Below are positions 1 through 7,679 of a stretch of 10,301 nucleotides of DNA, piece after piece. The DNA is taken from the NCBI GenBank assembly GCA_001556125.1, contig LSIG01000163.1, positions 1 through 10,301 of the forward strand. Direction: 5' to 3'. The position numbers were made by a program, and so were the translations under genes. Positions within the stretch are counted from its first letter, which is position 1, and each line of letters begins with the position of its first letter. Under the pieces are notes generated by a model. That model saw nothing but the letters and a program-made list of their open reading frames with translations, searched no databases and had not been told where the DNA came from. This DNA is from Rhizobiales bacterium CCH10-E5. GTDB lineage: Bacteria > Pseudomonadota > Alphaproteobacteria > Rhizobiales > Beijerinckiaceae.

Positions 1-23
1 TCGGAGATGTGTATAAGAGACAG
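1..23 (+). other. Residual Nextera Read 2 adapter with Tn5 mosaic end (sequencing artefact)
   Basis: Positions 5-23 are exactly the 19-bp Tn5 mosaic end AGATGTGTATAAGAGACAG used in Nextera tagmentation libraries. The preceding TCGG (1-4) is the tail of the Read 2 (i7-side) adapter, which ends ...GGGCTCGG before the mosaic end; the Read 1 adapter would give CGTC instead. The following base begins ordinary infB coding sequence in frame, so this is an untrimmed adapter at a contig end, not a transposon of the organism. Confidence 0.97.
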
Positions 24-496
24 TCCTCCTGGCGGCGGCGCTCTTCCTCTTCGCGCTGACGCGCAGCCGCGGCTTCGCGCTCCTGGCGTTCACGCTCCGC
101 GGCGAGAGCCCGGGCGCGGGCCTCCTCCTCGGCGATGCGGCGGGCTTCAGCCTCACGATCGCGGGAGTCGGCGAGGGCGCGCTGGCGCGCTTCCTTCTCG
201 TCCTCTGAAAGGGTGCGCAGCAGCATGCCGGAAGCGGGCCGGGCCGGCGGCGTCGGCGCGGCCGGAGCCGGACGCGGAGCGGCCTGCTGGACCGGCGGCA
301 CGGCGGGACGCGGCGCGGGGGCCTCCTTGGCGTCCGGGCCGGCGACGCGCCGCTTGACCTCGACGACCACCTGCTTCGACCGCCCATGCGAGAAGCTCTG
401 CCGGACAGTGCTCTGCTCGACGGGACGCTTCAGGCTCAGGGTCTTCGGGGGGCTGACGGTCAAGGTCTTGTCGCCCGGGGTCTTGGTATCGCTCAT
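24..496 (-). CDS. infB: Translation initiation factor IF-2, N-terminal part (3' truncated)
   Basis: IF-2 is the GTPase that brings initiator fMet-tRNA to the 30S subunit and promotes 50S joining. Only about 157 N-terminal codons are present; the reading frame is cut by the adapter at 1-23, so the G domain and C-terminal domains are missing. The protein begins [11 protein letters not shown] and has the segment typical of alphaproteobacterial IF-2 ([19 protein letters not shown], then [10 protein letters not shown], about residues 21-50). An Ala/Pro-rich linker (about 58-88) follows, then a highly charged Arg/Glu/Ala-rich helix with an IF2-like [12 protein letters not shown] stretch (about 97-157). 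The ATG lies inside the ylxR stop (ATGA overlap), implying translational coupling; a modest AGGA ribosome-binding site lies 11 nt upstream. It is the last visible gene of the rimP-nusA-ylxR-infB operon. Identification rests on the N-terminus and on position, both convincing. Confidence 0.93.
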
Positions 497-1266
497 TCTG
501 TGCTCGGTCCTGCCGCGTTCGGTCCAGCCGGTTCGGTCGTTCGTTGGTCTACGGAATCGTCGCCTGCGGGGTTGGCACCGGTCGGCTTATCCGGGTCGGT
601 TGCGCCGGCATCGCCCGTCCGATAGCGAACGAGCCGACGCCAGCGGGAGAGGAAACCCTCCGCCGCCGGTCCCGGAGCAAGCGCCGCATGTATCACATGT
701 GGGCGGCCTAACGCCAATTCCAAATCTTCGCTCGCGAAAATTGCCACGACAGGCAGCTTTCGCGCCTTCAGACCGGCCTCTTCGCGGGCGACTTCGGCCC
801 GGCGGAGCGCCTGGCCGATTTTGCGACGCCCATCCTCGGCGCCGTCCTGTGCCTCGATCACGCCGGCGCACTGGCCGGAGCCGATCATCGCCTCGACCTT
901 GGCGAACCCCGCCTGCACGAGCCCGGCCTTGTTGGCCATGGCCAGCGCCTGCAGCGCGTCCTTGTGCATCAACCGGTCGATCGTCGCAGCCAAATCGGGC
1001 GGCACGACGACCTTGGTCTTCAGCGAGCGTTCGAAGGCGCGGCGCTTGATCGCCTCGGCGACGGTCGCGGCGCTGAGGCTGGCCCAGACGCCGCGCCCCG
1101 GCAGCTTGCGCCGCAGATCCGGCACCAGCACGCCATCGGGGCCGACGACGAAGCGGATCAGATCGTCCGGCGACTTGACCGCCCGCGTCACGACGCAGCT
1201 GCGCTCCGGCCCGTCGCGACGGGCCTGGGGCGTTTCGCGCGGACCGCGCGCCGCAGCCGCGTTCAT
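493..1266 (-). CDS. ylxR: YlxR (DUF448) RNA-binding protein fused to an L7Ae-like domain
   Basis: A 257-residue predicted RNA-binding protein of the nusA-infB operon. The N-terminal DUF448/YlxR domain (about residues 20-90) shows the family marks: RSCVVTR (22-28), LIRFV (36-40) and LPGRGVW (55-61). A second domain (about 100-195, starting [20 protein letters not shown]) looks like the L7Ae/YlxQ ribosomal-protein fold, so the single gene seems to combine what Firmicutes encode as separate ylxR and ylxQ genes. The last ~45 residues are low-complexity. Size is normal for the alphaproteobacterial version, against about 90 residues for stand-alone YlxR. The start has a GGGAG ribosome-binding site 6 nt upstream and lies 14 nt after nusA; the stop overlaps the infB start as ATGA. 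The exact molecular role is unsettled; binding to rRNA or RNase P has been proposed for relatives. Confidence 0.92.
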   Translation of the reverse strand: MNAAAARGPRETPQARRDGPERSCVVTRAVKSPDDLIRFVVGPDGVLVPDLRRKLPGRGVWASLSAATVAEAIKRRAFERSLKTKVVVPPDLAATIDRLMHKDALQALAMANKAGLVQAGFAKVEAMIGSGQCAGVIEAQDGAEDGRRKIGQALRRAEVAREEAGLKARKLPVVAIFASEDLELALGRPHVIHAALAPGPAAEGFLSRWRRLVRYRTGDAGATDPDKPTGANPAGDDSVDQRTTEPAGPNAAGPSTE

Positions 1267-1280
1267 GGCGCGCTCCCGGC

Positions 1281-2873
1281 TCAGGCCTCGGCTGTTGCCT
1301 CGGTGGTGTCCTCGGCTTCCTCCGCCGGAGCCTCGACCCAGCCGGCCTGGATGCGGGCGGCCATGATGATGGCCTCGGCGTCCTGACGCGAGAGGTCAAA
1401 GCCGTCGAGATAGCCGGAGTGGCGGGTGGTCTCGCCGTCCTTGCGCTCGGTCCAGCCGACGAGATCGTCGGTGGCGCAGCCGGCGAGATCCTCGACCGAC
1501 TTCACGTCGTTCTCGCCCAGCGCGACCATCATCGCGGTGGTGATGCCGGCGACCTCACGCAGCCCGTCTTCGACGCCCAGCGCCCTGCGCTTTTCGTCGA
1601 ACTCGGCCTCGACCGCGGCCAGATACTCCTGCGCGCGGGACTGGATCTCGGCGCCGGTCTCCTCGTCGAAGCCCTCGATCGAGGCGAGCTCGGAGGGATC
1701 GACATAGGCGACCTCCTCGACCGTCCGGAAGCCTTCCGAGGCCAGCAGCTGGCCGACCGTCTCGTCGACGTTCAGCGCGTTCATGAAGATGTCGGTGCGG
1801 GTGACGAATTCCTTCTGGCGCCGCTCGGATTCCTCGGCCTCGGTCAGGATGTCGATGTCCCAGCCGGTGAGCTGCGAAGCCAGGCGAACGTTCTGGCCGC
1901 GGCGGCCGATCGCGAGCGAGAGCTGCTCGTCGGGCACCACGACCTCGATCTTGTCCGCCTCTTCGTCGAGCACGACCTTGGCGACTTCCGCCGGCTGCAG
2001 CGCGTTGACGACGAAGGTCGCGACATCGGGCGACCACGGAATGATGTCGATCTTCTCGCCCTGGAGCTCGCCGACCACGGCCTGCACGCGCGAGCCGCGC
2101 ATGCCGACGCAGGCGCCGACGGGGTCGATCGAGGAATCGCGGCTGATCACGGCGATCTTGGCGCGCGAACCCGGATCGCGGGCCACCGCCTTCACCTCGA
2201 CGATGCCGTCATAGATCTCTGGCACTTCCTGGCCGAAGAGCTTGGCCATGAACTGCGGGTGGGTGCGGGAGAGGAAGATCTGCGGGCCGCGCGGCTCGCG
2301 GCGCACGTCGTAGACATAGGCGCGGGCGCGGTCGCCGACCTTGAAGGTCTCGCGCGGGATCATCTCGTCGCGGCGGATGATCGCCTCGCCGCGGCCGAGA
2401 TCGACGAAGACGTTGCCGTATTCGACGCGCTTGACGGCGCCGTTGACGATCTCGCCGATGCGGTCCTTGTACTCGTCGTACTGGCGATCGCGCTCGGCCT
2501 CGCGGACCTTCTGCACGATGACCTGCTTGGCGGCCTGGGCGGCGATGCGGCCGAAATCGAAGGGCGGCAGCGGATCGGCGATCACGTCGCCGACCTGGGC
2601 GGCCGGGTTGTGGCGCTTGGCCTCGTCGACGGTGATCTCGACGGCCGGATTCTCGACGCTGTCGACCACCTGAAGGTGGCGCGCCAGGCGCAGCTCACCG
2701 GTCTTGGTGCTGATCTCGGCATGGACGTCGGTCTCGGCGCCGTAGCGCGAGCGGGCGGCGCGGGCGATGGCGTCCTCCATCGCGTCCAGCACGATCTGCC
2801 GGTCGATCGATTTCTCGCGGGCGACGGCGTCCGCGATCTGAAGCCATTCGAGCCTGTTGGCTGCGACCACCAT
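1281..2873 (-). CDS. nusA: Transcription termination/antitermination factor NusA
   Basis: A 530-residue NusA, which binds RNA polymerase and nascent RNA to control pausing, intrinsic and Rho termination and rRNA antitermination. The RNAP-binding N-terminal domain spans about 1-130, beginning [20 protein letters not shown]. An S1 domain follows (about 135-200, [19 protein letters not shown]), then two KH domains: KH1 with [11 protein letters not shown] (about 253-263) and KH2 with [11 protein letters not shown] (about 320-330). The C-terminus has two helix-hairpin-helix-type repeats (about 365-415 and 435-505) and an acidic tail, as usual in Alphaproteobacteria. The ATG lies 5 nt after the rimP stop with a strong GAGGAG ribosome-binding site 8 nt upstream, inside the end of rimP. 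An in-frame GTG three codons earlier touches that site and is less likely. NusA could feed back on its own operon through the terminator in the rimP leader (inference). Confidence 0.98.
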   Translation of the reverse strand: MVVAANRLEWLQIADAVAREKSIDRQIVLDAMEDAIARAARSRYGAETDVHAEISTKTGELRLARHLQVVDSVENPAVEITVDEAKRHNPAAQVGDVIADPLPPFDFGRIAAQAAKQVIVQKVREAERDRQYDEYKDRIGEIVNGAVKRVEYGNVFVDLGRGEAIIRRDEMIPRETFKVGDRARAYVYDVRREPRGPQIFLSRTHPQFMAKLFGQEVPEIYDGIVEVKAVARDPGSRAKIAVISRDSSIDPVGACVGMRGSRVQAVVGELQGEKIDIIPWSPDVATFVVNALQPAEVAKVVLDEEADKIEVVVPDEQLSLAIGRRGQNVRLASQLTGWDIDILTEAEESERRQKEFVTRTDIFMNALNVDETVGQLLASEGFRTVEEVAYVDPSELASIEGFDEETGAEIQSRAQEYLAAVEAEFDEKRRALGVEDGLREVAGITTAMMVALGENDVKSVEDLAGCATDDLVGWTERKDGETTRHSGYLDGFDLSRQDAEAIIMAARIQAGWVEAPAEEAEDTTEATAEA

Positions 2874-2878
2874 GGCGC

Positions 2879-3565
2879 TCACTCCTCTTCGGTTGTGTCG
2901 GGCGGAGTCTGTCCGCGAATCTTGTCGGGCCGCGGGCCCAGCGACTTCTTGCGGCCCTTGGGCGGCGCGGCGATCTCCTCCGCGGGCGGCATCGCGGGCG
3001 GCAGCCCGGCCTTGCCGCGGCGCAGCGACTCGGTCACCAGCGCATCGGTCAGCACCAGCCTTGCATCGGCGATCAGCCCCATCGGAATCGCGACATGGCG
3101 CTCCTCCTCGGTCTTGGCGTCGTCGCGGGCGAGCAGAGCGTTGCCGCCCTCGACTCCGAGCAGGATGCCCCGGAAGCGCTTGCGGCCAGCCACGGGGGCC
3201 TCGGTGTCGATCTTCGCGAGATGGCCGGCCCAGCGCGCGAAGTCGCCGGCGCGGACGAGCGGCCGGTCGATGCCGGGCGACGACACTTCGAGATGGTAGG
3301 CGACCTGGATCGGGTCGTCGACATCGAGCGCCGGCGAGACGGCCTGGCTGACCTCCTCGCAACCCTCGACATTCATCGTGCCGTCCGGCCGCTCGGCCAT
3401 GATCTGCACGGTGCAGCCGTTCTGGCCGGTCACGCGAACCCGCACCAGCCGGTATCCGAGATCGACGATGGCGGGCTCGATGATCGCGGCGACGCGCGCG
3501 GCCACGCCGCTCTCGACGACGAGGCGGGGGTCGTTGTCCTGTTCGCTGGCGTTCGGCTCGTTCAT
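2879..3565 (-). CDS. rimP: Ribosome maturation factor RimP
   Basis: A 228-residue RimP, a cytoplasmic factor needed for 30S subunit maturation. The N-terminal domain (about 14-103) contains [16 protein letters not shown] and the family signature [14 protein letters not shown] (90-103); the small barrel domain follows (about 105-170, with [15 protein letters not shown]). The C-terminal ~55 residues are a Pro/Lys/Arg-rich tail longer than in Escherichia coli (about 150 residues), common in rhizobial relatives. The start MNEPNASEQ was chosen because it precedes the conserved region closely. The frame is open far upstream, and an alternative ATG at 3625 lacks any ribosome-binding site. The site before the chosen start is also weak, so it may be translated by coupling to a small upstream ORF that ends on it. 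It heads the rimP-nusA-ylxR-infB operon, with a promoter and a leader terminator upstream. Confidence 0.96.
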   Translation of the reverse strand: MNEPNASEQDNDPRLVVESGVAARVAAIIEPAIVDLGYRLVRVRVTGQNGCTVQIMAERPDGTMNVEGCEEVSQAVSPALDVDDPIQVAYHLEVSSPGIDRPLVRAGDFARWAGHLAKIDTEAPVAGRKRFRGILLGVEGGNALLARDDAKTEEERHVAIPMGLIADARLVLTDALVTESLRRGKAGLPPAMPPAEEIAAPPKGRKKSLGPRPDKIRGQTPPDTTEEE

Positions 3566-3672
3566 GCCCTGGCTGCCTGCCTCTCGGCCGGGCTGGCGCC
3601 CGGCTTCGACCGAAGGATGGTGCATGGAGCGCCGGGAGCGGCCGCGCGGGGGCCGCCTGCCATCGGCGTCAT
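3562..3672 (-). CDS. Possible small leader ORF ending on the rimP start codon
   Basis: A 36-codon frame in the rimP leader, beginning [13 protein letters not shown] and ending ERQAARA. Its TGA overlaps the rimP ATG as ATGA, the same geometry seen at ylxR-infB. A GGGG lies 6 nt before its ATG as a weak ribosome-binding site. It starts downstream of the leader terminator, so it would be read only on read-through transcripts. The composition is low-complexity (Ala, Pro, Gly, Arg), as any open frame in such GC-rich DNA would be, and no family is recognised. Its reality is doubtful. Confidence 0.2.
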   Translation of the reverse strand: MTPMAGGPRAAAPGAPCTILRSKPGASPAERQAARA

Positions 3673-3700
3673 GCTCGGCCCCGGCTGGGCTGCGGCCAAC

Positions 3701-3730
3701 AAAAAAGAGCGGACCTTCCGGCCCGCTCTT
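3701..3730 (-). terminator. Intrinsic terminator in the rimP leader (candidate attenuator)
   Basis: On the minus strand an 11-bp stem (arms 3720-3730 and 3705-3715) closes on a GGAA tetraloop (3716-3719) and runs into a T tract (down to 3701, then GTT). The only imperfect pair (3722/3713) is G-U on the minus-strand RNA but a C-A mismatch on the plus strand, so the element works in the direction of rimP. It lies about 32 nt after the inferred transcription start and 135 nt before the rimP ATG. No gene ends on this strand nearby: the plus-strand DUF2336 gene lies upstream. It therefore fits premature termination in a leader. A leader copy of the distal arm (GCTCT, 3758-3754) could pair with AGAGC (3729-3725) as a weak 5-bp antiterminator. 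A 'rimP leader' attenuator is a known computational RNA family in Alphaproteobacteria; membership here is inferred. Confidence 0.85.
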
Positions 3731-3768
3731 GATCACCGGCTGATACCGAAACCAGAGCTGTTGGCGCC

Positions 3769-3797
3769 TATTTAGTCTGCATCGGCCCCGCTGGCAA
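3769..3797 (-). promoter_or_regulatory. Sigma70-type promoter of the rimP-nusA-ylxR-infB operon
   Basis: The minus strand reads TTGCCA at 3797-3792 (-35), a 17-nt spacer, and TAAATA at 3774-3769 (-10), a good match to the housekeeping promoter. The start point would be near 3762, giving a leader of about 196 nt before rimP that contains the intrinsic terminator. The short AT-rich patch around the -10 stands out in the GC-rich surroundings. This is a motif-based prediction only. Confidence 0.65.
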
Positions 3798-3907
3798 GCG
3801 TCCTCTCCGGCAGGGGAGCCCCGCAAAGTCCGGTGCGGCATTCCGCTAACCCGCTGGTCATCCTTCTGCGTCATGGTGATGCCGCTGCGCGTTGCTTGGG
3901 GATGAGT

Positions 3908-4996
3908 ATGAGTTCTGTCAGTTCGCTGTTGCGCGATCTCGAGACGACGATGGTGCGCGGCTCCGCCGACGAGCGCACGCAGATCCTGTCGCGTCTGACC
4001 GACCTCTTCCTCAGCACCGCCGCGGTCATGGACGAGGACCAGGTCGGCATTTTCGATGTCGTGATCGGCCGCCTTTCGCGCGCGATCGAACTCAGGGCCC
4101 GCATCGAACTCTCTGAACGGTTGGCGCCCGTGCCCAATGCACCGGCCGGCGTGGTGCGCCAGCTGGCGCTCGACGAGATCGCCGTCGCCCGGCCCGTCCT
4201 CGTCGCCTCGCCCCGCCTGACCGATCAAGACCTCGTCGCCATCTCCGCGGCGAAGGGGCGCGATCACATGCTCGCCATCACCGAGCGCGCCGCGCTCGGC
4301 GAGCCCGTGACGGATTTCCTGATCCTGCGCGGCGGCCGCCTGGTGACCCACGCCATCGCCGCCAATCCGGGCGCGCGCTTCTCCCATCACGGCATGGGCG
4401 TCCTCGTCATGCGGGCCAATCAGGACGATGCGCTGCAGTCCGCGCTCGGCGAACGCAAGGATCTGCCGGCCGAACTCGCTAGCCAGCTCATGGCGGCGGC
4501 GAAGAACTCGGCGCGGCGTCGGCTGTCGGCCGGGCTCGATCCGGACATGGCTGAGGTCGTCGGGGATGCCGTCGAGCGCGGCGCGCTCGCCGTGGCCGCG
4601 GACGCGCAGATCAAGAGCGATCTGGGGGCCGCCAACGAGGCGCTGGTCGAAATCAACCGCCTCCGCGACGCCAACCAGCTCGACGAAGCCGCAATCGTCC
4701 GCTTCGCCAGCTCGGGCGCCACCGAATACGCGATCTGTGCCGTCGCGGTGCTGGCCGAGCTGAGCCTGCCGGCGGCCGAGCAGGCCGTGCTGGGGCCGGA
4801 CCGCGACGCGGTGCTGCTGGTCGCGAGGGGGCTCGGCTGGTCCTGGGAGACGGCCGCGGCGCTGATCGGCCTGCGCAAGGATTTCGGCAAGTCGGAAGCC
4901 GCCATCGAGCGGGCACGGCAGCATTTCCGCACCATCGCCCAGCCGACGGCGCAGCGCGTCCTCGGCTTCCTCAGGATGCGCGACGCACAGCAGTGA
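3908..4996 (+). CDS. DUF2336 family protein of unknown function
   Basis: A 362-residue cytoplasmic protein with no signal peptide or membrane segment, and the only plus-strand gene in the window. It looks like the DUF2336 family of Alphaproteobacteria. After a helical N-terminus ([12 protein letters not shown]) come helical, HEAT-like repeats with the recurrent pattern ARPVL..SP.L.D.DL (about 94-110), [20 protein letters not shown] (123-142) and [12 protein letters not shown] (151-162). The C-terminal half (about 180-360) is all-helical and ends [15 protein letters not shown]. Function is unknown; a scaffold-like role is only a guess. The ATG at 3908 is preferred because GGGGA lies just upstream at workable spacing; an ATG two codons earlier (3902) abuts that sequence. 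It is divergent from rimP, and its 3' end overlaps trmB by 26 bp tail to tail. Base composition and codon use match the neighbours, so there is no sign of recent transfer. Confidence 0.85.
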   Translation: MSSVSSLLRDLETTMVRGSADERTQILSRLTDLFLSTAAVMDEDQVGIFDVVIGRLSRAIELRARIELSERLAPVPNAPAGVVRQLALDEIAVARPVLVASPRLTDQDLVAISAAKGRDHMLAITERAALGEPVTDFLILRGGRLVTHAIAANPGARFSHHGMGVLVMRANQDDALQSALGERKDLPAELASQLMAAAKNSARRRLSAGLDPDMAEVVGDAVERGALAVAADAQIKSDLGAANEALVEINRLRDANQLDEAAIVRFASSGATEYAICAVAVLAELSLPAAEQAVLGPDRDAVLLVARGLGWSWETAAALIGLRKDFGKSEAAIERARQHFRTIAQPTAQRVLGFLRMRDAQQ

Positions 4997-5663
4997 GATA
5001 GCTCGATACCCGCCCCGCCGCGACCGCCTTGGCCTCGTAGCGGGTGCGGATCCAGCCGGGATAAGGCTGGCGCCAGTCCTCGGCGCGTTCGTCGGTCCAG
5101 TCGAAATCGGGCGAGCGGGCCAGCCGCGCCAGCGTCCAGCCGACATAGTCGTCGATGTCGCTGGCGAAGCGGAAGCGTCCGCCCGGACGCAGCGTCCGCG
5201 CCAACAGCGTCAGCGTGCGGTCGGAGACGAAACGGCGCTTGCGCTGGCGCCGCTTCGGCCAGGGATCGGGATAGAGCAGGTCGATCGCATCGAGCGAGCC
5301 CGCCGGCAGACGCGGCAGGAGCAGCGCCGCGTCGCCGTCCCAGATGCGGATGTTGTCCAGGCGCTCGCGTTCGATCAAGGCCAGGAACTTGGCCATGCCA
5401 TTGATGAAGGGCTCGACGCCGATGAAGCCGATCTGCGGGCTTTCGCGCATGCGCATCAACAGATGCTCACCGCCGCCGAAGCCGATCTCGAGCCGCACCG
5501 CCTCGACAGGCCGCGGAAACAGCGCCTCGAGGTCGGCGATCTCGCCCTCCGGCAGGCGCAGCCGCGGCAGCACCGTGTCGATCATCACGCTCTGGCCCTC
5601 GCGCAGGGCCTTGCCCTTGCGCCGGCCGAAAAAGGCGCGGTCGGGATCGTGGTCATGGGTCAT
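4971..5663 (-). CDS. trmB: tRNA (guanine-N7-)-methyltransferase
   Basis: A 230-residue TrmB, which uses S-adenosylmethionine to make m7G46 in the variable loop of tRNAs. The Rossmann-fold SAM-binding motif I is [10 protein letters not shown] (58-67), followed by GFIGVEPF (79-86). The family hallmark [18 protein letters not shown] spans 128-145 and includes the catalytic Asp of PDPWPK. The C-terminal TRYEAKA (207-213) matches the conserved TxYExK motif. Length is typical. It lies 109 bp after metK, which supplies its cofactor, but the strong metK terminator sits in that gap. trmB is therefore expressed either by read-through or from a promoter in the ~50 bp before it, where I see no clear boxes. 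Its 3' end overlaps the convergent DUF2336 gene by 26 bp. Confidence 0.97.
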   Translation of the reverse strand: MTHDHDPDRAFFGRRKGKALREGQSVMIDTVLPRLRLPEGEIADLEALFPRPVEAVRLEIGFGGGEHLLMRMRESPQIGFIGVEPFINGMAKFLALIERERLDNIRIWDGDAALLLPRLPAGSLDAIDLLYPDPWPKRRQRKRRFVSDRTLTLLARTLRPGGRFRFASDIDDYVGWTLARLARSPDFDWTDERAEDWRQPYPGWIRTRYEAKAVAAGRVSSYLTAVRRAS

Positions 5664-5713
5664 CGGGACGGACTTCTGGCTGGATGGCGTGGCGGTCGAA
5701 CGGCGTGCCTAGC

Positions 5714-5747
5714 AAACAAAAAGGGCCGGAGCGACATGCTCCGGCCC
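5714..5747 (-). terminator. Intrinsic terminator after metK
   Basis: On the minus strand, GGGCCGGAGC (5747-5738) and GCTCCGGCCC (5732-5723) form a perfect 10-bp stem around a 5-nt loop, followed by TTTTTGTTT (5722-5714). It begins 25 nt after the metK stop and precedes trmB by about 50 nt, so it separates metK from trmB transcription at least partly. Confidence 0.92.
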
Positions 5748-5772
5748 GATCGAATGGTCGGCTGCGTCTGCG

Positions 5773-6981
<1,209 letters not shown>

Positions 6982-7013
6982 GGTGGGACAACCCTTGGTC
7001 AGCGATGGCAGGA

Positions 7014-7039
7014 GGCCGGCCCTGGGACCAGAGCCGGCC
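7014..7039 (-). promoter_or_regulatory. Stable hairpin in the metK 5' leader
   Basis: As minus-strand RNA, arms 7039-7029 and 7024-7014 form an 11-bp stem (GGCCGGC/GCCGGCC at the base, CUG/CAG at the top) around a 4-nt loop. One pair (7032/7021) is U-G in this RNA but A-C on the other strand, which favours function in the metK direction. No T tract follows, so it is not a normal terminator. An overlapping alternative, GGCCG (7053-7049) with CGGCC (7040-7036), would exclude it. It ends 32 nt before the metK GTG. It does not match any SAM riboswitch class I recognise. Confidence 0.5.
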
Positions 7040-7073
7040 GACGAAAAACGGCCAACCTCTTTGCAGCGGACGT

Positions 7074-7096
7074 GTTCGGCGTCAAGCACGCCGAAC
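7074..7096. repeat. 8-bp inverted repeat centred on CTTGAC upstream of metK (possible operator/promoter)
   Basis: GTTCGGCG (7074-7081) and CGCCGAAC (7089-7096) are perfect inverted copies around a 7-bp centre. On the minus strand CTTGAC, a typical alphaproteobacterial -35, lies at 7086-7081, covering most of the centre and the edge of one arm. Around 17 nt further on (near 7062-7057) there is only AAAGAG as a poor -10. It could be an operator over the metK promoter or simply a hairpin in read-through RNA from the upstream regulator gene. Confidence 0.45.
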
Positions 7097-7110
7097 CGTT
7101 TACCGGGAGA

Positions 7111-7132
7111 ATCGTTCGACAGGGCGAACGAT
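7111..7132. repeat. 8-bp inverted repeat just after the XRE regulator gene
   Basis: ATCGTTCG (7111-7118) and CGAACGAT (7125-7132) are perfect inverted copies with a 6-bp spacer, 12 bp past the stop of the regulator gene. There is no T tract, so it is at best a weak terminator or RNA 3'-end stabiliser. It shares the GTTCG...CGAAC core with the repeat at 7074-7096, with centres about 36 bp apart. Confidence 0.45.
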
Positions 7133-7144
7133 CAGGGCTCGTTT

Positions 7145-7558
7145 TCAGGTGTTTTCTGGCTCTTCTTCGGCGAGGGTCTCGACAAGGTCGATGATGCGGC
7201 GCCGGACCTTGGCGCTCTTGATCCGCACGAAGGCCTTCGTCAGTTGCACGCCTTCGCTGCTCGACATGAAGTCCGAGACATAGGCATTCGCGGCTGAATC
7301 GGAGAACCCCCCGGTCGGCATGTCGCCGGTCGGAGCGCCCTCGAAGAAGAACGACACCGGCACGTCGAGCATCTTGGCGATCTGCTGGAGCCGGCTGGCG
7401 CTGATCCGGTTCGAACCCTTTTCGTATTTCTGGACCTGCTGGAAGGTCAGCCCCAGCGCATCGCCGAGCTTTTCCTGGCTAACGCCCGCGAGCATGCGCT
7501 GCATCCGCACGCGACTGCCGACATGGCGGTCGATCGGGTTGGGGACTTTTTTTAACAT
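7145..7558 (-). CDS. XRE-family transcriptional regulator, PhrR/PraR type
   Basis: A 137-residue DNA-binding regulator. The N-terminus (MLKKVPNPIDRHVGSRVRM) and the helix-turn-helix (about 13-68, with SQEKLGDALGLTFQQVQKYE and the conserved KGSNRISASRLQQIAKML) match the rhizobial PhrR/PraR group. PhrR is an acid- and stress-inducible regulator in Sinorhizobium; PraR controls quorum-sensing or biofilm genes in Rhizobium and reb genes in Azorhizobium. The C-terminal half (about 75-137) ends in a charged helix (SAKVRRRIIDLVETLAEEEPE). The ATG has an AAGG ribosome-binding site 7 nt upstream. It lies between lnt and metK, as in other Hyphomicrobiales, separated from lnt by 121 bp and probably transcribed from its own promoter. 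Target genes here are unknown; autoregulation or control of the adjacent metK is only a possibility. Confidence 0.88.
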   Translation of the reverse strand: MLKKVPNPIDRHVGSRVRMQRMLAGVSQEKLGDALGLTFQQVQKYEKGSNRISASRLQQIAKMLDVPVSFFFEGAPTGDMPTGGFSDSAANAYVSDFMSSSEGVQLTKAFVRIKSAKVRRRIIDLVETLAEEEPENT

Positions 7559-7590
7559 AGGTTTGCCTTGGCTCTTCGCGCTGGCTCGGA

Positions 7591-7619
7591 TGCATGGGTT
7601 CCGACGGCAGCATAGTCAA
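7591..7619 (-). promoter_or_regulatory. Possible promoter of the XRE regulator gene
   Basis: The minus strand has TTGACT at 7619-7614, a 17-nt spacer and CATGCA at 7596-7591. The -35 is good and the -10 weak. The start would fall about 25 nt before the ATG, a sensible leader length. It sits in the 121-bp gap after lnt, where I see no terminator. Confidence 0.35.
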
Positions 7620-7679
7620 TTGGTTTGAGGCGGTGGAGGTCGGCACCCTATCCCCTCGGTTTACAAGTTCCAAATGGGA

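Larger units (their letters stand above)
3566..3907. other. Divergent intergenic region between rimP and the DUF2336 gene
   Basis: This 342-bp spacer separates rimP (minus) from the DUF2336 gene (plus). From the rimP side it holds most of the possible small ORF, the leader terminator (3701-3730) and the rimP promoter (3769-3797). The remaining part up to 3907 has only short GC-rich palindromes such as GCGGCATTCCGC (3835-3846). I could not find a convincing plus-strand promoter for the DUF2336 gene. No tRNA is visible, unlike in enterobacteria, where metY precedes rimP. Confidence 0.7.

Noticed and set aside
1..23. Natural Tn5/IS50 end or transposon insertion in infB
   Set aside because: The mosaic end is preceded by the Nextera-specific TCGG and sits at the very edge of the window, so a library adapter is the simpler explanation.
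1419..3299. Long plus-strand open frame (626 codons) antisense to nusA and rimP
   Set aside because: nusA and rimP are unmistakable on the other strand. The plus frame is low-complexity (Asp/Leu/Gly/Arg) and mirrors codon-position GC bias, so it is a shadow.
2874..3362. An N-terminal extension of NusA through the rimP region (693-codon frame)
   Set aside because: The extra 163 codons overlap rimP in another frame and have no NusA resemblance; the ATG at 2873 has a good ribosome-binding site and a canonical NusA N-terminus.
3566..5146. An extended 755-codon frame running into rimP
   Set aside because: The extension is antisense to the DUF2336 gene and runs through the terminator region; only the last 228 residues are RimP.
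6982..7144. A known SAM riboswitch before metK
   Set aside because: I could not find the conserved core of the SAM-I, SAM-II or SAM/SAH classes; only generic hairpins are visible. A covariance search would be decisive.
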